Below are positions 10,599 to 22,153 of a stretch of DNA of 64,000 nucleotides, piece after piece (within the stretch, counting starts at the first letter, position 1; the number at the start of each line of letters is the position of its first letter). The stretch comes from Dentipellis sp. KUC8613 (lineage: Eukaryota; Basidiomycota; Agaricomycetes; Russulales; Hericiaceae). The notes beneath the pieces were generated by a model that was not told where the DNA came from, made no database searches, and saw nothing but the letters and a program-made list of their open reading frames with translations. Both the position numbers and the translations under genes were made by a program. The DNA lies in assembly GCA_002286715.1 (NCBI GenBank), contig NSJX01000032.1, positions 1 through 64,000 of the forward strand, written 5' to 3'.

Positions 10599-11030
10599 CT
10601 ACGAAGAAGGCTTGTTGACATTCTGCTGGAACTGACCCTTATCCTGCTGGGCATTGCCTGCAAACGGCCATCAACACTTATCACGAGCACAATCACATGA
10701 AACGACTTACCCGACGCCTGCTGCGTCTTGTCACCGGTGATAGCACCGACGACGGAGTCCTTCTTGCCTTCCAGACGGTCCGCGGTGCCCTCGACGTAGC
10801 CCTGAGCCTGCGCGGCGTTGTACTCCGCCTCGCCCGCCGCGTGCTCCTCCTTGCCCGACGTCTGCCACGACTCGGCGCCCGTCAGGTTACCGACGGTCTC
10901 GACGAGCGTGCCCTTGAGCGAGTGGTACTGGCCGGTGGTCTTACTGCACGTCGAAGTCAGCCTCGGGCACGTCAGATTGAACGGCTGTAAAAGCTCACTT
11001 GGGCTCGCTGGAAGAGTTGTTGGACGACAT
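10599..11030 (-). CDS. CsbD-like small stress protein
   Basis: Small hydrophilic protein of the CsbD-like family, related to bacterial CsbD general stress proteins and to fungal proteins described as cruciform/mismatch DNA-binding. The molecular role is not settled. Exons: 11030-10999, 10943-10711 and 10657-10599, giving 107 aa; phases agree. Diagnostic blocks are [60 protein letters not shown], and a Gln/Asn-rich end [12 protein letters not shown]. There is no signal peptide or membrane segment. A TATAAA sits about 105 bp upstream, and the highly charged, Gly/Ala-rich composition fits an abundant stress-inducible product. Identification by domain is firm; function is inferred. Confidence 0.85.
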
Positions 11031-11134
11031 TGTAGGATTATGTGTAAGTGAAGATGAAGATGAGAGTGGTTTGGTTATGCTCGATGGATGAGAGTGCTAG
11101 TGAATGGATACCTTGACCCGCCCGACCCTCTGCC

Positions 11135-11140
11135 TTTATA
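11135..11140 (-). promoter_or_regulatory. TATA box of the CsbD-like gene
   Basis: TATAAA on the minus strand, about 105 bp before ATG 11030, followed by a GC-rich stretch. Typical of strongly regulated fungal promoters; the role is inferred from position. Confidence 0.45.
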
Positions 11141-11623
11141 GCCGTCGCCCCGCCTGCCCCGCCCCGCTTTGCATTCCTGAGGCAGACGCAGTGACGTAGG
11201 ATGACGGCGGCGAGCGCGTGCGTCACTGCGCGCCCTGGCCGAAAGTGGATGGAGTATCTCGTTTGTGCGCTGCGGAGTCCCGATTCGATGCGCACTGTGG
11301 AGCGACGCACCACAACGCCACGGAACATGCATCTCTGCATGCGACGCCGACTAGTGCACGGTGCACGTGTGGTTATTTGCGTGCAGTCTGGAATATTATT
11401 CAACGTACGTGAATTCGTTCGAAATTTGAAGAGATACAATGAGACACGTTCTGCTGCGCTACTTTTGTTAACTTCTCTCGACACTGTCTATTTTCCCGTG
11501 CCAGATTCTGAAAGAGATATCGCTACATCGACATTTTATGTGTGACTTCTCATAACTGCAAGACAAAAATCAGCGTTATGTCAACCGTTCTCGAGAACAG
11601 CTCAACACATACCTTATACACAT
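11141..11623. other. Intergenic between CsbD-like gene and ADE6 stop
   Basis: Contains the upstream region of the CsbD-like gene and the downstream region of ADE6. No coding similarity seen on either strand. Confidence 0.5.
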
Positions 11624-14600
11624 CTAATCGCACCACAGTCTCGCATTCTGGAACATCTTGAACCACGGCCCCGTGCCCTCCCAGCTCTCCTTGAACTGCG
11701 GCGGATACCAGCTGTTGCTCTCGAGCGCGACCACCCGCTCCGGATGCGGCATGAGCGCAAGCACGCGCCCGTCGGAAGTCTGCACACCCGTAATCCCCTC
11801 AGGGCTCCCATTCGGATTCAGCGGGTACACCTCCGTCGGCGCACCATCCGCACCGACATACCGCAGCGCCAGCTGACCCCTGCGCGCCAGCTGCTCCATC
11901 TGCCCCGGCCGCTCGAACGCCGCCCTACCCTCCCCATGCGCGACCGCAATCGGCAGCCGCGAGCCGCCCATGCCGTGCAGGAACACGCTGCGCGCGTTCG
12001 TCGCGCAGCGCAGGACCTCGACCATGCACACGCGCGCCTCGAAGCGGCCGCTGCGGTTCGGCTTGAACGCGGGCCACGCGTCCGCGCCGGGGATCACGTC
12101 GCGCAGGTGGCTCAGGAACTGGCACCCGTTGCACACGCCGAGCGCGAACGTGTCGTCGCGCGCGAAGAACGCCGCGAACGCGTCGCGCGCGCGCGCGTGC
12201 AGCAGCGCGGAGTGCGCCCAGCCCTTGCCCGCGCCGAGCACGTCGCCGTACGAGAACCCGCCGCACGCGGCGAGCCCGCGGAACGAGTCCAGGTCCGCGC
12301 GCCCCGCGACGATGTCGGACATGTGCACGTCCACGGCGTCGAAGCCTGCTGCGGTGAACGCCCACGCCATCTCGATGTGCCCGTTGACGCCCTGCTCGCG
12401 CAGGATGGCGACCTTGGGCCGCCGGAAGAGCGAGCGCGCGGGCGAGTAGGTGAATGTGACGTGGTAGGAGAGTCCGCTGTGCTTGGTGTCGGAGATCAGG
12501 GCAAATTCTTCGGCTGCGCAGGTTGGATCGTCGCGCAGCGTCTGCATCTTGTAAGACGTCTCGGACCAGGCGGTCTGTAACTCCTGCCGGGTGCTGAGGT
12601 AGATGGGTGTGCTGTGGTCGACGATGGAGAACGACTGGTCGTGAGCGTCCGCGTTGACGCTGCCGATAACGTGGACAGACGACGAGGGGAAGCCCTCCTT
12701 CACGAAGGCGTTGACCAAGGTCTGCAGGTCTGTCTCCCGGATCTGGACCACCGCGCCCAGCTCCTCGTTGAACAGCGCCTGCGCGGGGTTCTGCGAGCCC
12801 CTCGAGAGCGAATCGATCGTCAGCTGCACACCCACGCGCCCTGCAAATGCCATCTCCGCGACCGTCGTGAACAAGCCGCCGTCGGAGCGGTCGTGGTACG
12901 CAAGCACTAGTTCCGGATGGTCCCTTCGGACGCTTTGGCACGCGTTGAAGAACGCCTTGAGCACATGCGGGTCATCCACGTCCGGCGCCTCGTTTCCGAT
13001 CTCCTTGAACACCTGCGCAAGAGCGGATCCACCAAGCCTCTGTTTGCCCTGTGCCAGATCCAAGAACACCAAAACTGTCCGCGCGCCGACATCCGTGCGT
13101 AACTGCGGCGTCCACGTCGCGCCAACGTCGGTGACGCCCGCAAAGGCAGTAACAATGAGCGACAGCGGCGCACTAACCTCCCTCGCCTCACCACGCTCCT
13201 GCCAACGCATCGCCATCGACATCGAGTCCTTGCCCACAGGAATACCGACACCTAGCGCAGGGCACAACTCCATACCGACCGCGCGCACCGCTGCGTACAG
13301 CCCCGCGCCCTCGCCCTGCCTGCTGGCCGCGCACATCCAATTCGCGCTCAGCTTCACGCGCTTGAGGTCGTCGACGCGCGCCGCCGCGAGGTTCGTGAGC
13401 GCCTCGCCGACCGCCATACGTGCAGACGCAGCCGCGGAGAGCAGTGCGACGGGCGTGCGCTCGCCCATGGCCATCGCCTCGCCGTGGGGCACCTTGAAGC
13501 CGTAGCTCGTGCGCGTCACCGCGACGTCCGCGACGGGCACCTGCCACGGCCCGACCATCTGGTCGCGCGTGACGAGGCCGGTGATGCTGCGGTCGCCGAT
13601 GGTGATGAGGAAGGACTTGGAGCCGACCGAGGGCAGGCGCAGGACGCGCGACGCGGCGACGGAGAGGCGCTCGGAGGGCAGGAACGATGCGGGGAGGTAT
13701 TTCGCCAGGGACGCATCAAAGGGGATGCGGTGAGGTGCGGTGGTCGTGTCGGTGCGAGTCATGCGGGGCGGTTTTCCGAAGAGAGTGGACATTTTGAGGT
13801 TGATAACGTCCTGCTTGAGTAGGCGATCCGTCACGATGAGCTCTTCCTCGCTCGTTGCAGTGCCGACGATACCGAAGGGACAGCGCTCGCGCTCAGCAAG
13901 AGCTCTGAATTCGGGTTCCTGTTCCGGCGAAATAGCAAGCACATAGCGCTCCTGGGACTCGTTGCACCAGATCTCCATCGGCGACAGGGACGAATCGGCC
14001 ACGGGCACGTCGCGGATCTCGAACGTCGCGCCGAGGCCCGAGTCGTGGACAAGCTCAGGCAGCGCGTTCGACAGCCCGCCCGCGCCCACGTCGTGCACCG
14101 ATTGGATCGGGTTCGCATCGCCCAGATTGACGCAGGCGTCGAGCACCTGCTGGCACCGCCGCTGCATCTCCGCGTTCTCCCTCTGCACCGATGCAAAATC
14201 GAGATCTGCAGATCCTGTGCCCAGCGACTGGCTGGACGCCGCGCCGCCCCCAAGCCCGATGAGCATGCCAGGGCCCCCGAGCACGACGATCTTTGCGCCT
14301 GGCGCGATCTTGCTCTTGTGTGCGAACTGGGGACGCACATTGCCCAGGCCACCCGCAATCATGATTGGCTTGTGGTACCCACGCACCTCGCGGCGCCCAT
14401 CCGCTGAGACAGGGACGCTCTCCGCGAACGTGCGGAAGTAGCCGCCGAGGGCAGGTCGTCCGAATTCGTTATTAAACGCGCTGGCGCCGAGGGGCCCCTC
14501 GAGCATGATGTCGAGCGCAGACGCGATGTGCGCGGGCTTGCCAAAGTCCGTCTCCCAGGGCTGCTCGTAGCCCGGGATGAGCAGGTTCGAGACCGTAAAG

Positions 14601-15700
14601 CCCGCAAGGCCGGCTTTGGGCTTGGAGCCGCGGCCGACGGCGCCTTCGTCGCGAATTTCGCCACCAGAGCCAGTGGCGGCGCCAGGGAAAGGTGAGACAG
14701 CGGTCGGGTGGTTATGTGTCTCGACCTTGATGAGAACGTGCATCGGCTCTTCTGCAGCTTGGTAGAGATTCTCGAGGTTGGGATTGGGGGCATCCGCCGA
14801 CGCGGTAGCGATACCAAAGCGGGGCGCGGTGTGGCCCTCGAAGACGGCGGCGTTGTCAGAGTAGGCAGAGACCGTGCCGTGTCCGTTCAGCTTCTCGGTG
14901 TTGCGGATCATGTGGAAGAGAGATGAGTCTTGCGCGCTACCGTTGATCGTCCAAGACGCGTTGAAGATCTTGTGTCTGCAGTGCTCGGAGTTGACTTGCG
15001 CGAACATGAAGAGCTCGGCATCCGTGGGGCTGCGGTCGATGGGTGCAGCACCAGAAACGAAGGCATCCACAAGGTAGTCGATTTCGTCCGAGGCAAGGGC
15101 GAGACCGAGGTCCTTGTTTGCGCGCTCGAGGCGTTCGCGAGGGGACGCGGAGTCACCCTTCAGGTCAACGGTCCTGAGCGGTCGCGGGGCGCTGTGACGA
15201 AAGATCGCGTCTTGTGGGGGAAGAGAGAGCTGCGCGATCTGAGTCATGCGGTCATGGATGAGGGGAGCGAACGCATCGAGGTCTTCTTGCTTCAGAGGAG
15301 CGCCGTTCCCCTTCGTCACGACGTACGCTAGTCCGCGCTCGAGACGTTCGACATGTTCATCAAGATTGCAGAGACCCGCAATGTCCGTGGCCTTGCTAGA
15401 CCATGGAGATACAGAGCCCGGCCTTGGGACGACGTACACGACACCCGATCCACTTGCGATCGCTTCTGCGGTCCCGGGAAGCCTGAGATCATCGCCATAA
15501 GCGAGAAGCGTGTTGAGGATCGCGCGCGTGGCAGATTCGGGCTGCGACAGCTCTTTCTCGGCAGCATCAGACTTGGAGCTGACTAGATGAGTGAACACGG
15601 CATCGATGGAACGGACATCCGCGCAGCGTTGCTGAACATGGGTAAGAAGGATGTCGCGTTTTGCCGCGGAGAGCGCAGAGGGCCCGGAGAGGACCAACAT
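11624..15700 (-). CDS. ADE6: Phosphoribosylformylglycinamidine synthase (FGAM synthase)
   Basis: Fourth step of de novo purine synthesis: FGAR + glutamine + ATP gives FGAM, in the cytosol. A single intronless frame of 1358 aa matches the usual length of the large eukaryotic PurL/PurQ fusion. Order seen: N-terminal PurS/linker-like part with [20 protein letters not shown] (about 220-240), first AIR-synthase-related half with [20 protein letters not shown] and [32 protein letters not shown], the second half with [13 protein letters not shown] and [19 protein letters not shown], and a C-terminal class I glutamine amidotransferase domain with the nucleophile in GVCNGCQF (about 1190) and the His/Glu pair in [11 protein letters not shown] (about 1312). 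ATG 15700 begins the conserved [11 protein letters not shown] start. It is the longest gene in the window and the only large intronless one. Confidence 0.97.
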   Translation of the reverse strand: MLVLSGPSALSAAKRDILLTHVQQRCADVRSIDAVFTHLVSSKSDAAEKELSQPESATRAILNTLLAYGDDLRLPGTAEAIASGSGVVYVVPRPGSVSPWSSKATDIAGLCNLDEHVERLERGLAYVVTKGNGAPLKQEDLDAFAPLIHDRMTQIAQLSLPPQDAIFRHSAPRPLRTVDLKGDSASPRERLERANKDLGLALASDEIDYLVDAFVSGAAPIDRSPTDAELFMFAQVNSEHCRHKIFNASWTINGSAQDSSLFHMIRNTEKLNGHGTVSAYSDNAAVFEGHTAPRFGIATASADAPNPNLENLYQAAEEPMHVLIKVETHNHPTAVSPFPGAATGSGGEIRDEGAVGRGSKPKAGLAGFTVSNLLIPGYEQPWETDFGKPAHIASALDIMLEGPLGASAFNNEFGRPALGGYFRTFAESVPVSADGRREVRGYHKPIMIAGGLGNVRPQFAHKSKIAPGAKIVVLGGPGMLIGLGGGAASSQSLGTGSADLDFASVQRENAEMQRRCQQVLDACVNLGDANPIQSVHDVGAGGLSNALPELVHDSGLGATFEIRDVPVADSSLSPMEIWCNESQERYVLAISPEQEPEFRALAERERCPFGIVGTATSEEELIVTDRLLKQDVINLKMSTLFGKPPRMTRTDTTTAPHRIPFDASLAKYLPASFLPSERLSVAASRVLRLPSVGSKSFLITIGDRSITGLVTRDQMVGPWQVPVADVAVTRTSYGFKVPHGEAMAMGERTPVALLSAAASARMAVGEALTNLAAARVDDLKRVKLSANWMCAASRQGEGAGLYAAVRAVGMELCPALGVGIPVGKDSMSMAMRWQERGEAREVSAPLSLIVTAFAGVTDVGATWTPQLRTDVGARTVLVFLDLAQGKQRLGGSALAQVFKEIGNEAPDVDDPHVLKAFFNACQSVRRDHPELVLAYHDRSDGGLFTTVAEMAFAGRVGVQLTIDSLSRGSQNPAQALFNEELGAVVQIRETDLQTLVNAFVKEGFPSSSVHVIGSVNADAHDQSFSIVDHSTPIYLSTRQELQTAWSETSYKMQTLRDDPTCAAEEFALISDTKHSGLSYHVTFTYSPARSLFRRPKVAILREQGVNGHIEMAWAFTAAGFDAVDVHMSDIVAGRADLDSFRGLAACGGFSYGDVLGAGKGWAHSALLHARARDAFAAFFARDDTFALGVCNGCQFLSHLRDVIPGADAWPAFKPNRSGRFEARVCMVEVLRCATNARSVFLHGMGGSRLPIAVAHGEGRAAFERPGQMEQLARRGQLALRYVGADGAPTEVYPLNPNGSPEGITGVQTSDGRVLALMPHPERVVALESNSWYPPQFKESWEGTGPWFKMFQNARLWCD

Positions 15701-17206
15701 GTCTGCGGGTCAAAAGTCTGCAAGTGAACATAGTATATTTCGCGTACGCCGCACCTCGTCCTTATGCGAGTTTTGAGGGGGTGGATGGATAAGAGATGGC
15801 CGACGGCGGATGCAAGTCTCAAATTTTGGCAAATCGAGTCGATTGCAGTATCGGCCACAGCACCTAACCTTGAGATGTGGTTTCTCGGCTAGGCCCGAAC
15901 ACCTACGAAGCCTGCTAGCATGGCTTTTACTAGACCTATCTGCTGATGATTCAAGGACAAGAGAAGAGCGCAACAACCTGAAGGAGACGACGAACACTGT
16001 GATTTGGCCGTGGCATCAAGGAATGTTGACAGGCGCCCCACCCGTCGCGACTCCGAGCTGCTTACTTATAATTACAACACAGCGGACGGTCATGAGCGCG
16101 ACCACTGCAGAATAACCATGTCGTTCGAGAAACGTACAACACAACAGCCTGTTAGCGTTCAAGGATGGAGGAAAAGAGGTGAATGCAACTGGAAGAGGGA
16201 ACTTGAACAATGATATCCTCCAGGAATCCTAGGCCAGAACAGCGAAGCACCCCGCTCAAAATGGCAATTAGGGTGTGGTTTGACGGCTGGTATTTCTGGC
16301 TTTTCTTGACACTGTAACAATAAGTCAGTAAGGCCGGTAAACGGCAGAGCCCGCTACCGTCCCTTTTTTCATTTGTGCTATGTGTGGGTAACATGGCAAG
16401 GTAGGAGGAGTCGACTGGACACGTACATGTCGCGATGGTGATAACACAAAGATGTATGAGAAGAGTATCAACGATGCTGCGTGGTAGACCGGACTTTTGT
16501 CCGCGCGCTCTGTTTCGTTTTCCGTGAAAGTACGCCTAAGAGCCAGTGATGCGGACGAGAGTCTATAGACGCCAGTAAACGTACAGTAAGTATTAGGAAA
16601 CGACGACCTTTGACGCGAGTCGTGCGCGGATCAACGACGCCGCAAGGGCGCTCTACAGTGCTGGGCCCAAGTGCAACGTGAAGCGCACGGAAATTCATTT
16701 ATCATACGGAGCCATGTTCGGTGTGGCGACGTCGCGAAAGCACCGTGGACGGCAAGTGGTACCATGGCAGAGCAAACGATGGAGAGATGTGGGCGAGAGC
16801 GACAAGGATGTCAAAGAGTCGGACATGGACCGGGGTTCCCGGGATTGTCTCTCGGACGACGCGGCGCTGATGCTATTGGACGAACAGAAAAGCGGGGGAA
16901 AAATGACGTCCCCGGCGGGTCTTTTGCCCTGTCCGTCGGACCGACCGAGCAAAAACATAGTAGTTTTGGAAAAGTTGGTACCCCAAGACCCACTCCCTTC
17001 GGTAGCGGGAATACTGCAGCTGGCCGCGCGCTGCACCGAATGGAACCGAATTCTTCAGTTCTGATAATTCTGTGCGATAGCGCGGTGTCGTCGTCCTCTG
17101 GGCCCCCATCCCCCTCGCCAGCTTGGCGCCATAACATGTCGATTCGTCGTTTCTGTTTCTGTTTGCATGTCAACATATAGGTTATTATTTGTTAGGGTCT
17201 TATAAC
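15701..17206. other. Intergenic between ADE6 and tRNA-Glu
   Basis: ADE6 promoter side plus about 1.2 kb without a recognisable gene. Overlapping open frames at 16671-17180 on both strands (up to 169 codons) have no family resemblance and no splice partners. Confidence 0.45.
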
Positions 17207-17290
17207 TCCGGTATGGTGTAACGGCTAACATTGCCGCCTTTCATAATCATATGATCGCGGCAGCTCGGGGTTCGATTCCCCGTACCGGAA
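17207..17290 (+). tRNA. tRNA-Glu (anticodon TTC) with a 12-nt intron
   Basis: Cloverleaf is complete. Acceptor stem TCCGGTA (17207-17213) pairs with TACCGGA (17283-17289), with discriminator A 17290. The D arm contains TGGTGTAACGG. The anticodon stem GCCGC/GCGGC flanks loop CTTTCA...C, with anticodon TTC at 17240-17242. The T arm is CGGGG TTCGATT CCCCG. A 12-nt intron (17244-17255, taatcatatgat) sits in the canonical place one base 3' of the anticodon. Removing it leaves a normal 72-nt tRNA. Confidence 0.95.
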
Positions 17291-18075
17291 CAGCAATTCG
17301 AAAGGAACTTTTGCCATTTGGAAATTCATTTTGTAAGCCTCGGCTGCATGCTATTCGACCATAAGCTTAAGCTTGTTGTGTTCACCGCGTAAGCACTTGT
17401 AATGGCTCTCTCTACGTCATTTGTTCGACCACTGTTGCCGATAAGATAATTTACGCGTCTCGAGCGTCTGAACGGTGAATCTGGCCTTTTGCAACAACTA
17501 CTGCTTGAGCTCGAGCTCCATGCTGCTATTTCCATTACCACCACCCTGAATCTACTAATGCTCGTTGACCAAGCCCATTTCCGATGCACCGGAAATTGAG
17601 GGTTTATGCCAGGGACATGGGCGGAATGACCATGAAGTGCAACTACTCTTTCGGAGCCTCCGACGATCCAGTAATCGCTTTTGAGGTCGTACCTGCAACT
17701 GCATGATCCCCTCTTGGTCTAGTACGAGACATTGAGGCAAGCCCATTCGACAATGTCCGGTGTTTGACGGATCTTCTCCACCATGGAATGAGCGACTTGC
17801 TGACATCCACGCATGTCGAATTCTGGGGGTTGACATCAGGCACACCGCACCGTCCGGTGCAGAAATAATGCAGTGAATAAAAACATGTATAGAACAAATT
17901 GAAGGGCGGGTTATAGAAGAAACATGCGTATTGCGGATAAATATACAAAGTTGCGATGAAGATGAAACAGGAGATCCCGAGAACATGATCATGAGAGGAC
18001 ATAACATAGAAAACAAGTCCCGACCATAACTTTTCTATCCACACCAGACGCGAACGCGGTCCACGAGCACCCGGA
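17291..18075. other. Intergenic downstream of tRNA-Glu and of the NIMA-like kinase
   Basis: No recognisable gene. A 153-codon frame on the minus strand (18016-17555) has no domain resemblance and is probably chance. The region after 17860 is AT-richer and likely the 3' end of the kinase transcript. Confidence 0.45.
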
Positions 18076-20816
18076 TCATGCGCGCAAAAGAGCCTTCCTA
18101 GCTTCATCCGTCGCCTTGCGTGCGTTGGCAATTGATGATCGACTCGTCGTAGAGCCCGATCCACCGGCATTCTTTGCGCGCCCAGAAGTTGCTGCAGCGC
18201 TGTTTGCCGCTGCGACAGCCCTGAGAAGGTTGCCACCGCTCGGGCGCTTTACACGTGTCCCAGAAGGTCCGTTAGCGCTGGTACCGCTTACGCTCGCCGC
18301 CCCCGCACCACCCGCGATGCGATCTCTGTCAATCCGCTTCAGGAACGGACTCGGGAGATTCTCTTCATCAGCGAGGTCCCACACAGGTGGCGGGAGTGTA
18401 GCAGCGCGCGGAGCCGCGGCGGTATTTGATCCCGAATCGGTATTCTGCGGCTTCGCGGAGGATGATGACGAGGAAGAAGATGACGAAGACGAAGATGCCT
18501 GCGAGCTTGCGTGTATGTTGGTCCGGGACGACGACGAGCGAATCGACGGACGACGGAGCCTTGTTGGACCCGCGGCCCTCGTGCTCTGTGAGTCACCTGC
18601 AGCTGAAGCCTTGGATGCAGCAAGCGCTGTTTTCGCCTTCTGCTTCAACGGTGAAGCGGGCGGCGCTTTGTTCTCCCCCTCGTCTCCGCTATCCAAGTCC
18701 TCCTTGTCGAAATCGAAGATCTTTGCGAACCCGAGATCGTGGTCGTTCTTCGGTGACTCGACAAATAGGTTCGCCAGTTCCGCAGGCGTGGGTGTCGAGA
18801 GCGGCTCACCCGTCTCGGTAAGGATGACACCCTTCATCGCGGAAGCCATGGGAAAGGGCGCTTTACCGATATTGCGGTTTATCGGGGTCTCGTATGCGGA
18901 TCGATGAGGAGGGAAACGGGGGGGTGTCTGTTCATGAGGCTTGTTGTCCCTGGTAAGCTGCTGGAGCGGCGCAAGGATATTCTTGACTTCTTCCAGGGGA
19001 TTCTTCTCCCTCTTGCCTGCCGCTTTGGTCAAGTCAGAAGCAAGCTTCTTGGTACCACTGAGGCGCAGGCTTATACCTTTCTTCTGGCCCTCCTCAAGTA
19101 CCTTCATCCGCTGCTCGATCTCCTCCCTCATCTTCGCCAGCTTCTCCCATTCCTCCTTCCACCGTTCTTCGACCTCATGCTCGCACTCCTCCCGAACTTC
19201 CGCCTCTCTTCTTCTCCACGCATCCTCAATTTCAGCCTCTCGTCTTCGGACCGCGTCCATGACCTCGTCTTCGCGCTTCTGCATAGCCTGTGCAACCTCT
19301 TCTTCTCGCTTCAGAACAGCAACGCGCAACTCCTCCTCACGCTTTGAGATAGCGTGATGGATCTGCATAGTGACTGAGCCCTGCGTCTCAGCGATTTGGC
19401 CCTGAAGGGCAGCGATCTCGGAGTCCTTCTGAGCGAGAGCCATGTTCTGATTTGCTTCTCGCGTCGCAAGTGCTGCTTCACGAGAGACGAGCTCACGCTC
19501 CCTCTCCAGAAGAGCAGCCTTATGTGACTTGACAGTCGTAAGCCTGGTTGGAGCCGATTAGCAAACATAAGAGGAAAGATGGGGAATGGCGTACATCTTC
19601 TGCGTCTCTGAGACTTTGAAAGTCAGTTCCAAACGCTCGTGTTGCAGCAGCTGAGCTGCTGAGGGCCTCATAGCCGGCTATATTATCATTGATACGCGGT
19701 TCAAGCGCAGAAAGAGTCTTAGAGTGCTCACATTCAGGTTGAGCATCGCTTTGATGACACTATTCAGGGATTGGCTGTATCCGCGCGGCAGAGGCGGTAT
19801 ACGACCGTTACTGTACGTGCACTATTGTTGAACATTGCTAAGATGCAGAAATATGTGCAGCGTTCCTCACCGAATAAATATACTGAGTTCTGAGTGCGTC
19901 TTAGCTTCGTGAAAGGGTGGCTTCAGCGCGCACAGTTCATAGATGAGACAACCAAGAGACCAGATGTCTGACTTTGAATCGTACGCTTTCTCTTGCATCA
20001 GCTCGGGCGACATGTAATAAGGTGTCTGAGGATCGGCGGTGAGATGACGGCAAGATAATCAAAACTCAAGAGCTTACGCCGACGTAGGTATTCGCAAAGC
20101 TCGCTTGCCCAAGTGCTTTCGACAGACCAAAGTCCCCTAGCTTCACAGTATTGTTCTCGTCCAAAAAGACTAGACCTCAAGTTAGGGAACATCCGACACA
20201 TCGACCGGAGGACTCTCACCGTTGTCAGGCTTCAAATCTCGATGCAAGACCTGCGCTCTCTTCTCCTTTCCTTCGCTCTCCAATCCGTTGCTGCCAGACC
20301 GACCGTGGCCGTTTGGATGGTGGCAGTGGTGTAGAGCGAGTAGAATCTGCATAAAGTAGTTCCAAATAGTGTCCTCAGGGATCGGCCTGTTGTGTTTCTG
20401 CGCAAGCTTGATGACAGTCGAAAGGTCCCCGCCGCCGCAGTATTCCATAAGAATATAGAGGATGCCAGCGTCCCTGTCGACGTATCTGTCATGATAGCGA
20501 ACGATATGCTCGTGGTTCAAATCCTTCAAAATATTTCTACACAGACGGACGTGAGTGGCTTTGATACACGTATAGCTTAGTATACTTACACTTCTGCTAC
20601 AATTTGTTTGCGGTCCCTCTCGCTCATCCGTTCAAAGTTGAGTTCCTTGCGCGCAAGGATCTATGACGAGACAGCGACACGTTAAATTCCGACGTCTAAA
20701 ATCGAGAATAAATCACTCACAGCTCCATCAGTCTTTCGTCTCACTTTTCGTATGATACCAAAAGATCCATTCCCGATGATGTCGAGAGGTTCGTACATGT
20801 CGAGGAAGGCAGACAT
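18076..20816 (-). CDS. nimA: NIMA-related (NEK) mitotic serine/threonine kinase
   Basis: Homologue of Aspergillus NimA, S. pombe Fin1 and S. cerevisiae Kin3, which promote mitotic entry and spindle-pole or chromatin events. Exons: 20816-20721, 20660-20590, 20536-20220, 20169-20078, 20025-19871, 19810-19732, 19677-19595 and 19543-18076, giving 786 aa; every phase agrees. The kinase domain spans about 10-290: [12 protein letters not shown] glycine loop, ARKEL lysine, [20 protein letters not shown] catalytic loop, [22 protein letters not shown] activation segment. An insert rich in Gly/Ser/Lys lies just before HRD. A long coiled coil (about 300-480) has repeated KREEE/RREAE heptads, followed by a disordered Ser-rich tail. 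That is NimA/NEK2 architecture. ATG 20816 ([15 protein letters not shown]) is used because upstream in-frame codons lack an ATG. Confidence 0.94.
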
Positions 20817-22153
20817 CGTGGCTGCGTCGTTGTCGTCGTAGACGTTGTCGGTCGTCGGCGTGAATATCGGTGAAGAGGTCTCCAAATAGGGTGGGTTGTA
20901 CAGTCAAAAAGAGAATACAGGTCGTAAGTCGTGAGTGGGGAAAATGAGGACAGAGGACAATGGCCCGCTATTGAGAAAGCGACAGACTGAATCAAAGTCG
21001 AAACTTCCGGTTCGAACTCTACGCGACGCGGTCACATGACAGACGTGTCACGGGCGCTAAAACGTTCAAGCCCAGGTCGCCGCGTGCGTGCAGGAGTTGC
21101 TCTAACCCGCCCCTTTGCCCACTGGCACCCCTTTCTTGATGTGCTTGTGTTCTAAGTACATCATCCACCAAGCATCCAAGATATCTAGAATCTCATCTCT
21201 GATGCAGACGTAACACCGCCCCTTCCTCCATTCCACGCCGGTCCGACTCGGAGCCAGGGTATTTTTTTTCGGGATGATCTTGCACTGACGACACTCCGAA
21301 TTGCGATCAGTGTGTCCATGCCCATGCAGGCCCATGCATTTTTTATTGAAATATGTTGCCGGACCTTCGGCGATTTCTGTCCAATCCATGAGCCAAGACC
21401 TGTGGGTACTGTGCACTACGCACACTACGCACACTATGCTCATAGTATTCTTGCAGGTCGGCGGAATGGGGGGTATCCAAAGACGCACTTAGACTAGGCA
21501 ACCGTCCCAGTTTTCCGATCCCGTATTACACGTCTCGCAGAGACTCAGCAGACGTCCACGGCTGGATATAGCTCGCCGTGGCCCGTGAGTTAGGCCGCTC
21601 GAGCTCGGAGTCTCGGCGGTGGCCATGTAATACTGATTTTCGCCAGTCTTCGAGACGATCTGCGTCCCAGCAGTCTGGACCATCAATATTCAATCCAATG
21701 CATGGCAACTCACAAGGTTCGGGGGCCCCGCTCGTCATCGCTCTGCAGGAACATACTCTAGTGTGTCGATTTCTAAAGGATCGAATTCAGTATGATACAC
21801 ATTTCGGACATAATACATGGGGTGATATTCAGGATTCTACCTGAAGGCAAGGAAATGCTACTCGGATACAGTTCTACGTAGAGGTAAGTGGGGAAGCGGT
21901 CTATTAGCGAGTAGTCGTTCCTATCGTAAATGCTTGTCGGATTGCGGTGCTATAGCGAGGCACGCATGCGCACGAGAGATCTAAGGGGCTATGGGGCGCG
22001 CGTCGCCCGAAAAGAAACTGTGCGGGGATGCTCTATCAGAAGCAGCGATTGGAGCAAGCGTCCGTGGACCGACAGACGAGGTGTATCACTGCCTCACAGT
22101 CCGACGCGTTCTTGTTGTACTTTCCCATGTTGGTAATCTATGGCCGGTGTGAA
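20817..22153. other. Intergenic; no gene recognised
   Basis: Contains the kinase promoter and a 128-codon minus-strand frame (21488-21102) with paired cysteines (CRQC, CYVC), described under findings. Short direct repeats of ACGCACACT occur near 21415-21440. No family match seen. Confidence 0.4.

Noticed and set aside
12000..15400. Long open frames antisense to ADE6 (up to 283 codons)
   Set aside because: They mirror the GC-rich codon pattern of ADE6 and have no motifs; shadows of the real gene.
20817..20885. N-terminal extension of the NIMA kinase starting at 20885
   Set aside because: The upstream start would be TTG; the first ATG (20816) begins right where NimA homologues begin.
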